Below, piece after piece: positions 1-4,829 of a stretch of 5,052 nt of DNA. Below the pieces are notes generated by a model. That model did no database searches and was not told the origin of the DNA. It saw nothing but the letters and a program-made list of their open reading frames with translations. Each line of letters starts with the position of its first letter. The first letter of the stretch is position 1. Source of the stretch: Rhodospirillaceae bacterium. GTDB taxonomy: Bacteria; Pseudomonadota; Alphaproteobacteria; Rhodospirillales; 2-02-FULL-58-16. The stretch lies in NCBI GenBank assembly GCA_013349695.1, contig DUZD01000183.1:1-5052 (forward strand), given 5' to 3'. The position numbers were made by a program, and so were the translations under genes.

Positions 1-531
1 GATGTCGATCACGCTGATCACGTCATGCGCGGGCGAATCCTGGACCAGACGCCAGAGCGCGTAAATGCCACCCAAGCGGACCGGGAGTTCTTTGCTTCCC
101 AGGTGTTCGGCGGCGGTCGAGAAGCGGTCGGTGATAAGGCCCTGCTCGGCAATATCCGCCTGACGGTGGGCCGTTTTGGCTTGGAGTTGGGACGCACTGG
201 CTTGGCGGTGGGACGTCACCGCCCGCCACATGGCAAAGCAGGTGCCGAGGAACGCGATAATGGCCAGACCGAAGTTGCGGTAAACCTCGCTGCGCGATAC
301 CCCGCCAACGCTTTGTCCCCAGTAAGCCAAAGAAAAAAAGGAAGGCTCCCCGGACGGCTTCGCGGACGGTTTTCCCGGCGGCGTCTTCTTTGCTTCGGCA
401 AGCGATGGTGGCGAGGAACCGGCGGTCGGTTGTGTCGCGGAGGCTCCGCTGGCCTTCGCCGCGTCCGCCGCCGTAACGGGAGCCGCCAGGAACAGGATCA
501 CCAGAATTATGGCCATGCGGATCATGCCCAT
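1..531 (-). CDS. Pentapeptide-repeat-type membrane protein, N-terminal part (runs off the window)
   Basis: The frame is open from ATG 531 to base 1, giving 177 residues with no stop, so the C-terminus lies outside the window. Residues 1-22 form a signal peptide or first membrane segment (hydrophobic IILVILFLAAPVTA). Residues 25-62 are a low-complexity Ala/Ser/Pro/Lys linker. Residues 87-103 (FGLAIIAFLGTCFAMW) are a probable transmembrane helix. Residues 104-132 are Gln/Ala-rich and may form a coiled coil. Residues 133-168, with ITDRFSTAAEHLG and LPVRLGGIYALWRL, resemble the segment that in many bacterial proteins links a membrane anchor to pentapeptide repeats. The repeats themselves are not visible, so the family call rests on this segment. 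ATG 525 is an alternative start; a GGATAGG-like Shine-Dalgarno fits 525 slightly better than 531. The role is unknown, as for most such proteins. It is divergent from the plus-strand genes at 962-1788. Confidence 0.72.
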   Translation of the reverse strand, partial: MGMIRMAIILVILFLAAPVTAADAAKASGASATQPTAGSSPPSLAEAKKTPPGKPSAKPSGEPSFFSLAYWGQSVGGVSRSEVYRNFGLAIIAFLGTCFAMWRAVTSHRQASASQLQAKTAHRQADIAEQGLITDRFSTAAEHLGSKELPVRLGGIYALWRLVQDSPAHDVISVIDI

Positions 532-604
532 AACCTATCCGAGAAAAGCAAAAGCTGGCAAGGAACGGCCAATTTTGCCGAGTGCATGAAGGCCCTTTGT
601 CTAG

Positions 605-748
605 TTTCGGAGGAAAAATAACCTTATTTTGGCCCATGCCAAATGGTTGGCTTTCGGGCTCGGACTCGAGCGGACGGGCGGGTTCGAGAAGGCGGCCTTC
701 CGCGAGATCGGGCCGTTCCGCCGGAAGGTGCTCCGCAAATCCAGGTAA
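605..748 (+). pseudogene. Coding-like fragment without a start codon (possible gene 3' end)
   Basis: This frame is open from the TAG at 602-604 to the TAA at 746-748 and has no ATG or GTG start. From 653 to 745, 29 of 31 codons end in G or C, against about 65% GC at first and 52% at second positions by my count. That periodicity is typical of real genes in GC-rich bacteria. The peptide ends in a basic tail (FREIGPFRRKVLRKSR). A GGAGG at 609-613 has no well-spaced start codon; the nearest, TTG 629, is 15 nt away. I do not recognise the peptide. It may be the 3' remnant of a deleted gene or, less likely, a small gene with an unusual start. Confidence 0.3.
615..643 (-). promoter_or_regulatory. 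Possible sigma70-like promoter with overlapping dyad for the 1-531 gene
   Basis: On the minus strand TTGGCA (642-637) and TATTTT (620-615) are 16 bp apart, matching the -35 consensus at 5 of 6 bases and the -10 at 4 of 6. This would leave a leader of about 75 nt before the ATG. An inverted repeat, TTTGGC-CCAT-GCCAAA (628-643), overlaps the -35 and could be an operator. Both are pattern matches only, and the coding-like fragment at 605-748 overlaps them. Confidence 0.25.
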
Positions 749-961
749 ATTCCACTTGCAACGGCGAAGAGCCGAAAAATTATCGAATTGTCAATACTTT
801 ACGGAGAAAATGAACGCATTGAATGGGCTTCGATAGGCAGGAATCAAGGTGGATCGGATAAATTGTGTGTAGCACTATATTTTGTGGTTTTTTAAATTTC
901 GATACCAAAAAATAGTTTAGTTGCGTTTCCATCCACGGTAATAACCGCCCTGGAGTAAAGC
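749..961. other. AT-rich intergenic stretch with imperfect inverted repeat
   Basis: Base composition drops to AT-rich from about 770. The main structure is an imperfect inverted repeat: ACTATATTTTGTGGT (874-888) against ACCAAAAAATAGT (904-916), with a 15-nt loop. No T-tract follows on the plus strand, so it is not a standard intrinsic terminator. It could be a regulatory or cruciform element ahead of the 962-1788 pair. I see no convincing -35/-10 pair, though the promoter for that pair must lie here or upstream. Confidence 0.3.
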
Positions 962-1042
962 GTGAAGTTCAAGAATAAAGATCAACACTGGCGATGGCTG
1001 ATTCGGACGGCCAGCCGTTGGATGGAAGGAGCGTTTAGGTGA
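962..1042 (+). CDS. 26-codon small ORF, translationally coupled to the next gene
   Basis: GTG 962 opens a 26-codon frame ending in TGA at 1040-1042. GGAG at 952-955 lies 6 nt before the start, which is good Shine-Dalgarno spacing. Its stop overlaps the GTG start of the next gene as GTGA, the classic arrangement for translational coupling. The predicted peptide is strongly basic and rich in tryptophan (three Trp, with HWRWLIRTASRWM in the middle), and could form a cationic amphipathic helix. It could be a leader peptide that gates translation of its neighbour or a small partner protein. Against it, the ORF is short, uses GTG, and only about 16 of 26 codons end in G or C. I do not recognise it. 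Confidence 0.42.
   Translation: MKFKNKDQHWRWLIRTASRWMEGAFR
1026..1031 (+). promoter_or_regulatory. Ribosome binding site for the 249-residue gene
   Basis: AAGGAG lies 7 nt before GTG 1039. With the in-frame TAG at 1036-1038 immediately ahead of that GTG, it fixes the start. The site sits inside the 26-codon ORF, so ribosomes translating that ORF would pass over it. Confidence 0.7.
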
Positions 1043-1788
1043 GCAACGCTTTTGGCATCACCCATGAGGGCCTTAAAGCCGCCCTCGGCATCAAGAAAGA
1101 CTACAAAAAGGGCATTCCCATCTGCCTGCCGGGCGAAGCCTCCCGCATGCTCATGCCCGAGAACCTGATGAACCATGACTTGGACCTGCGCAGTTTCGAG
1201 GACCCGCTGGCCCTGGCGATGATGGCGGTCCGGGATCCGGAGACGCCGATGGCGCTGGCGGCGGCGGCCAGGCTGTCGCCGCTCGCCGGCAAGATCGAGC
1301 TGGTTTCCGGCATCTACGGCATGGTCGCCGAGACGACCAAACACCCGCTGGTCAGCAAGAGCATTTCGCTGGTCACCGAAAGCGCCTTCAGCCCCGGCAC
1401 CATCGCCCAGGTTCGCCGCCACACCAGCAAGGTCATCGTCCACACCCGCACCCAGTATACGACGGCCCTGCGCCAGAATTTGCACGCTCTATTGGCGGGG
1501 GCGATCGCGCCGCGCCGGTTCGTGCGCGAATTCTTCGAACTCGTCGAGGCCGGAAACATGCGCAACGACATCCGCAAGAAACTGGTTCTCAGCCTGTTGC
1601 TGTCGGCGAACATCCGCCTCAGCATCAAGTTTCTGCTGCTGGAAAACTTGCGGCGAATACCTAAACCGGTTCGCCTTGCCATCATCTCGGTGATATTCAA
1701 GGCCAAGCCGTCGCGTGACATCGACATCATGAAGGAAGAGCTGAAATGGACCATTGGCCAGGAAAACCCAGCCGCCAACGTCCATTAA
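1039..1788 (+). CDS. Unrecognised helical 249-residue protein
   Basis: The start is unambiguous: GTG 1039 has AAGGAG 7 nt upstream and an in-frame TAG directly before it. The gene ends with TAA at 1786-1788. Codon use fits a real GC-rich gene throughout. The protein looks almost wholly alpha-helical and has one cysteine (C29). Residues 56-90 are rich in Ala, Leu and Met. Residues 155-225 combine many Arg/Lys with hydrophobic runs (KLVLSLLLSANIRLSIKFLL near 181-200, then VRLAIISVIFKAK), suggesting a basic amphipathic region that might contact membrane or nucleic acid. No signal peptide or clear transmembrane helix is seen. I recognise no family, and no function is claimed. It is co-directional with and overlaps the 26-codon ORF, and converges on the sulfur unit. 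Confidence 0.8.
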   Translation: MSNAFGITHEGLKAALGIKKDYKKGIPICLPGEASRMLMPENLMNHDLDLRSFEDPLALAMMAVRDPETPMALAAAARLSPLAGKIELVSGIYGMVAETTKHPLVSKSISLVTESAFSPGTIAQVRRHTSKVIVHTRTQYTTALRQNLHALLAGAIAPRRFVREFFELVEAGNMRNDIRKKLVLSLLLSANIRLSIKFLLLENLRRIPKPVRLAIISVIFKAKPSRDIDIMKEELKWTIGQENPAANVH

Positions 1789-1851
1789 GAGCCTCCTAAG
1801 CCCTAAGCCGGGCCACCCGATTCCGTCTTTCCGCCACGAAGCCTGTTCGTA

Positions 1852-2904
1852 TTAAACGTCGTCCGCCGGGGGCGCCAGGCGGCCGCCGCCCTTGATCCAG
1901 GCGGCAAGCCCGCCGCCCAGGTGGTGGACGTTTTCGACGCCGGCTTCGTGCAGGGTCTTCACCGCCAGCGCCGAGCGTTCGCCAAAAGCGCAATAGAGAA
2001 CCAGCTTCTTGTCCGCTTGCAAGGCCAAGGCGTTCAGCGCTCCCGCCGGCGCCACATGCTCGTCCAGTTTCCGATAGGGTGCATGAAGCGAACCGGGGAT
2101 GACGCCGTCGTGCCGGCGTTCGCCTTCCTCGCGGAGGTCGACGAAAAAGACCTCCGCCCGGCCGTGCCAGTCGAGGGCCTGGTCAATGGAAAGGGTCCTT
2201 TCCCCGAGCAGCGGCTCGGAAAGGGAAAAGCCGATGGAGAGGTTGGCCGGCACCGCCACATCCATCATTTTCGGATCTTCGAGATCGAGGTTGTTCATGA
2301 TCTCGGCGTATTCCGGCGCCGAGGCGACCTGAAGACGCGGATTGTGGGCTTTTTCCTCGGCGATGGTGCTGAGCGTATCTCCCTTGTAGTCGTGGCCGGG
2401 ATATACCAAGGTGTCGCCAGGCAACGTCAAAAGCTTGTTGAAGAGGGAGTCATGGGCGGCCCAGGGATCGCCGTTCTGGAAATCGGTCCTTCCCGTGCCC
2501 CTGATCAACAGCGTGTCGCCGGTGAATACCCTGTCGGACATCCTGAATGAGTATGAATCGTCCGTGTGGCCGGGTGTGTGGATCGCTTCGAGAACGATGC
2601 CGGCGACTTCGATCCGGTCGCCATCCTCGACGCGCATGGAGACAACATCGACACGGCTTTCCCTGCCCATGACGGTGACGCAGCGGGTCCGGTCGCGCAA
2701 TGCGCCGAGGCCGGTGACATGGTCGGCGTGAACATGGGTGTCGAGTGCTTTCGCCAGCTTCAGGTCCAACTCGTCAAGCAACTGGATATAGCGGTCGACT
2801 TTTTCCAAGACGGGATCGATGATCAAAGCCTCGCCGCCGGCGCCGCCGCCGATGAGGTAAGTGAAGGCGTGCGAGACGCCGTCGAACAACTGGCGGAAGA
2901 TCAT
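1852..2904 (-). CDS. blh: Persulfide dioxygenase-rhodanese fusion (ETHE1-type, Blh-like)
   Basis: This 350-residue cytoplasmic enzyme joins two domains of sulfide detoxification. Residues 1-226 are an ETHE1-type metallo-beta-lactamase-fold persulfide dioxygenase, which oxidises glutathione persulfide to sulfite and glutathione. THVHADH (56-62), HTPGH (109-113), D130 and YPGHDY (168-173) are present, and H57, H113 and D130 match the two-His/one-Asp iron site. The ETHE1 signatures IRGTGRTDFQNG (134-145) and PANLSIG (219-225) are clear. Residues 237-345 are a rhodanese domain with catalytic C305 in the loop CAFGERS, which would move sulfane sulfur to or from the dioxygenase. Both active sites look intact. 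ATG 2904 has a weak GGAAA 8 nt upstream. It lies 101 bp downstream of the regulator on the same strand and is probably co-transcribed with and repressed by it. The symbol follows the Blh enzyme of bigR operons. Confidence 0.92.
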   Translation of the reverse strand: MIFRQLFDGVSHAFTYLIGGGAGGEALIIDPVLEKVDRYIQLLDELDLKLAKALDTHVHADHVTGLGALRDRTRCVTVMGRESRVDVVSMRVEDGDRIEVAGIVLEAIHTPGHTDDSYSFRMSDRVFTGDTLLIRGTGRTDFQNGDPWAAHDSLFNKLLTLPGDTLVYPGHDYKGDTLSTIAEEKAHNPRLQVASAPEYAEIMNNLDLEDPKMMDVAVPANLSIGFSLSEPLLGERTLSIDQALDWHGRAEVFFVDLREEGERRHDGVIPGSLHAPYRKLDEHVAPAGALNALALQADKKLVLYCAFGERSALAVKTLHEAGVENVHHLGGGLAAWIKGGGRLAPPADDV

Positions 2905-2952
2905 CAGCGGAGTTTCCGGCCGACAGTGAGCGGATGAAGACGGTCTGGCAAG

Positions 2953-2974
2953 TTCCGGTTCCGGAAACCCGGAA
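2953..2974. repeat. CCGG-rich inverted repeat between regulator and dioxygenase
   Basis: TTCCGG (2953-2958) and CCGGAA (2969-2974) flank a further TTCCGGAA palindrome (2959-2966), so several alternative hairpins are possible. No T-tract follows on the minus strand, so it does not look like an intrinsic terminator. It lies in the 101-bp gap and may affect transcript processing or relative expression of the two genes. Confidence 0.35.
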
Positions 2975-3005
2975 AATTCATCGCTACGCCATCACCACGC
3001 CGCCG

Positions 3006-3386
3006 TCAGATGGTGACGGTTTTGGGAGTTTGGCTTTCGGTGTTGTAAGTGAACGTCGCCTCGTGGCCGCAATAGAGGCTGTAAAGGGTTTCAATGACGG
3101 CGATCGCCTCCTTGCCGGCCAGGGAATAGTAAATGGTTTGCGCCGAGCGGCGGGTTTTGACCAGGCCATCGCGGCGCAGCCTGGCAAGATGCTGCGACAA
3201 AGCCGACTGGCTGAGCCCTATAATCCGTTCCAGACCGCCGACGCATTTCTCTCCCGGCACGAGTTGGCATAGAATGAGCAAACGGTGTTGGTTGCTCATG
3301 GCTTTCAACAGCTTACTGGCGCACCATGCGTTTTCATGTATTGTTTCGAAGTCCATGACCGGTTCCCGAACTCCCCTTTTGGTCAT
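3006..3386 (-). CDS. bigR: BigR/SqrR-like persulfide-sensing ArsR-family repressor
   Basis: This is a winged-helix ArsR/SmtB-family regulator of 126 residues from ATG 3386. The recognition helix is near 59-76 (SQSALSQHLARLRRDGL) and the wing follows (KTRRSAQTIYYSL, 77-89). Metal-site motifs of ArsR or SmtB are not seen. Instead C40 (LILCQL) and C106 (YSLYCGHE) align with the two sensor cysteines of BigR and SqrR, with the same 66-residue spacing. In that group sulfane sulfur links the pair and derepresses the operon. Two more cysteines, C22 and C48, are present. The start is uncertain: GTG 3413 extends the frame by 9 residues but has poor Shine-Dalgarno spacing, ATG 3386 has AAGG 11 nt upstream, and ATG 3356 would give 116 residues. 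The next gene is the family's usual target, a dioxygenase-rhodanese fusion. Confidence 0.88.
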   Translation of the reverse strand: MTKRGVREPVMDFETIHENAWCASKLLKAMSNQHRLLILCQLVPGEKCVGGLERIIGLSQSALSQHLARLRRDGLVKTRRSAQTIYYSLAGKEAIAVIETLYSLYCGHEATFTYNTESQTPKTVTI

Positions 3387-3447
3387 TTTCAGCCACGCCT
3401 TGGGCGCGGCCACATCCCTTGCGGGTCGATGTGAAAGGATCTTTTGT

Positions 3448-3463
3448 ATTCAATAAATGTAAT
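3448..3463 (-). promoter_or_regulatory. Candidate BigR/SqrR operator
   Basis: The minus strand reads ATTACATTTATTGAAT. This matches the SqrR-type operator ATTC-N8-GAAT, as I recall it, at 7 of 8 fixed bases. A wider imperfect dyad, TGTA (3445-3448) and TACA (3465-3468), surrounds it. The site is AT-rich and lies 34-61 bp before the possible regulator starts, where an autoregulatory operator would be expected. A promoter should overlap it, but I find no good -35/-10 pair. No similar site is seen in front of the dioxygenase gene, which fits a single operator controlling both genes. Confidence 0.45.
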
Positions 3464-3711
3464 CTACAGAACCCAGGCTGTTTCGACCAGCAAAATTTTG
3501 TGATTAATTATGCTCTGCAATATCGGGTGTCGCTCATTTATCCATCCGCCGAGTAGTCAGGGGACATCATACGCATTTAACTTCCTACATTAAGAAACGG
3601 GACCAGAGTCGATTTAATGTTTCTTGGCGCGCTCTATTGAAAAACTACGTTGCCCCAGCCGCCGCGTCGCCCGCCGAAGCCGCGCCGGAAGCAAGAGGTT
3701 TATTTTAGGCT

Positions 3712-3797
3712 CTATTTGCGTTGAATGTGGGACGTCACCTTGGGGCCGGCCCCAGGGGCGCGATCAACCATGATTTTGGATTGGTCGCCTCGGAACG
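3712..3797 (-). pseudogene. Possible 3' gene remnant abutting the IS end
   Basis: Reading from the proposed IS boundary, a minus-strand frame runs about 28 codons to TAG at 3712-3714, ending in APGAGPKVTSHIQRK. About two thirds of its codons end in G or C. The frame continues into the IS end without interruption, so no native start is visible. It could be the tail of a gene cut by the insertion, or chance. I do not recognise the peptide. Confidence 0.2.
3738..3757. repeat. GC palindrome
   Basis: TGGGGCCGGCCCCA (3741-3754) is a perfect 14-bp palindrome. Allowing one T-G mismatch, the flanking CC and GG extend it to 20 bp. With no loop it is more likely a protein-binding or cruciform-forming site than a terminator. 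Confidence 0.4.
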
Positions 3798-3816
3798 TGT
3801 CAACGATTTTGAGACA
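3798..3816. repeat. Putative terminal inverted repeat of the IS
   Basis: TGTCAACGATTTTGAGACA begins with TG, as IS3-family ends do, and lies 14 bp past the orfB stop codon (3831-3833). The partner repeat upstream of orfA is beyond base 5052, so it cannot be compared. Confidence 0.45.
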
Positions 3817-3830
3817 TCCTGGTTTCGAGT

Positions 3831-4829
3831 TTAGGCTCCCAAGTTGGAGGTTTTCGGTGGTGGGTTGATCCAGACGTCCAGCGGGCGCTGGGGTGGCTCG
3901 GGTTTTTTTCGAACGAACCGGTCTGGGTGGCGTCGATAGGCCACTTCCAGGGTCTTGCGGCGGGCCTCGTCAATGGCCTCCACGTCGCCGTAGTGGACCT
4001 GTTGCGGAGTCATCAGACCGATCCCGGAATGGCGGTGCTCGGTGTTGTACCAAGTGAAGAACGCTTGGCAATGGGCCCTGGCGTCCTCGATCAAGCCGAA
4101 CCGCTTGGGAAAGTCCGGCCTGTACTTCAGGGTTTTGAACTGGCTTTCCGAGAACGGGTTGTCGTTGGAGGTGTGGGGGCGGCTGTGGCTCTTGGTCACC
4201 CCCAGGTCGGCCAGCAGGAAAGCCACCGGTTTGGCCTTCATCGGAGAGCCCCGGTCGGCATGGAGCGTCAACGTCCCGGCCGCGATGTCCTGTTTGGCGA
4301 TGGTCTCGGCGATCAGATGCTTGGCCAGGGCGGCGGTCTCCTCCCGGGCGAGCATCCATCCGACCACGTAGCGGCTGAAGATGTCGAGGAGGACGTACAG
4401 GTAGAAATACGTCCACTTGGCCGGCCCCTTCAACCGTGTGATGTCCCAGGACCAGACTTGGTTGGGGCCTCGGGCCAGGAGTTCCGGCTTAGCGTATTGC
4501 GGATGGCGCAGCTGGTCGCGCCGCTCGCGAACCTCGCCCCCGGCCGCCAGGAGGCGATACATGGTACGCACCGAGCAGTGGTAGATCCCCTCGTCCAGCA
4601 AGGTGGCGAACACGCTGGCCGGGGCCTGATCGACGAAGCGGTTCGAATGCAGGAGACCGAGGACAGTCTGTTTTTCCGTCGCCCTCAGCGCCCGCGCCGA
4701 GGGCGGGCGAGGCCGTGCCGGCCGCCGGCTCGGATGGCGGTGGCGATAAAGGGTTGCCCGGGCCATTCCCAGGGCGGCGCAGGCCGTGACCACGGGCAGC
4801 GGCGGCGAGATTCCGGAGATCGTGCTCAT
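3831..4829 (-). CDS. IS3-family transposase OrfB (DDE integrase-type)
   Basis: This 332-residue protein is the catalytic subunit that cuts and rejoins IS ends. It has an N-terminal helix-turn-helix-like segment (ACAALGMARATLYRHR, about 16-31) and a middle region typical of IS3 OrfB (VFATLLDEGIYHCSVRTMYR, 73-92). The RNase H-like core has D129 (WSWDITRLKG), D192 (LHADRGSPM) and E228 (DNPFSESQFKTLK), a DD(35)E triad; the 35-residue spacing is characteristic of IS3 and retroviral integrases. WYNTEHRHSGIGLMTPQQVH (260-279) is the usual C-terminal motif. Length is near the upper normal range and there is no internal stop. The ATG overlaps the orfA stop as TGATG, allowing re-initiation, and its frame stays open back to the A8 run, allowing an OrfAB fusion. 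Confidence 0.93.
   Translation of the reverse strand: MSTISGISPPLPVVTACAALGMARATLYRHRHPSRRPARPRPPSARALRATEKQTVLGLLHSNRFVDQAPASVFATLLDEGIYHCSVRTMYRLLAAGGEVRERRDQLRHPQYAKPELLARGPNQVWSWDITRLKGPAKWTYFYLYVLLDIFSRYVVGWMLAREETAALAKHLIAETIAKQDIAAGTLTLHADRGSPMKAKPVAFLLADLGVTKSHSRPHTSNDNPFSESQFKTLKYRPDFPKRFGLIEDARAHCQAFFTWYNTEHRHSGIGLMTPQQVHYGDVEAIDEARRKTLEVAYRRHPDRFVRKKPEPPQRPLDVWINPPPKTSNLGA

Larger units (their letters stand above)
3414..3797. other. Intergenic region upstream of the regulator: operator, repeat-like stretch and remnants
   Basis: No complete gene is visible. The end next to the regulator holds the candidate operator. From about 3550 to 3630 the sequence contains GTCAGGGGACA and GGGACCAGAGTCGATTTAAT, plus an inverted repeat AAGAAAC (3592-3598) and GTTTCTT (3619-3625). 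These resemble short dispersed repeats I recall near REP/RAYT transposase genes, but no transposase is present. A short frame on the minus strand and a GC palindrome occupy the end nearest the IS. The mix of AT-rich and very GC-rich blocks suggests a patchwork of inserted pieces. Confidence 0.35.

Noticed and set aside
23..637. 204-codon minus-strand frame starting at 637, and a 198-codon plus-strand frame at 25-621
   Set aside because: Both overlap the frame giving a signal peptide, membrane helix and conserved pentapeptide-associated segment; their own peptides are Arg/Gly-rich frame-shadow sequence.
582..836. 84-codon plus-strand ORF
   Set aside because: Its peptide is Ser/Arg/Gly-rich shadow sequence, there is no Shine-Dalgarno at 582, and the adjacent frame (605-748) has much stronger codon periodicity.
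1836..1850. Possible terminator hairpin ACGAA-GCCTG-TTCGT between the convergent genes
   Set aside because: The stem is only 5 bp, AT-containing, and has no T-tract on either side that would make a convincing intrinsic terminator.
1921..2937. Several plus-strand ORFs opposite the dioxygenase gene
   Set aside because: They are antisense to a gene with complete ETHE1 and rhodanese motifs and encode nothing recognisable.
3508..3708. Plus-strand open frame ending in an Ala/Pro-rich tail at TAG 3706-3708
   Set aside because: It has no start codon with a Shine-Dalgarno, crosses the repeat-like stretch, and its composition changes abruptly; it may be chance in a GC-rich block.
207..3739. 13-bp match GTGGGACGTCACC near 208-220 and again near 3727-3739
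   Set aside because: A 13-bp match between two places in a GC-rich 5-kb window is not rare, the flanks do not match, and one copy lies inside a coding region.
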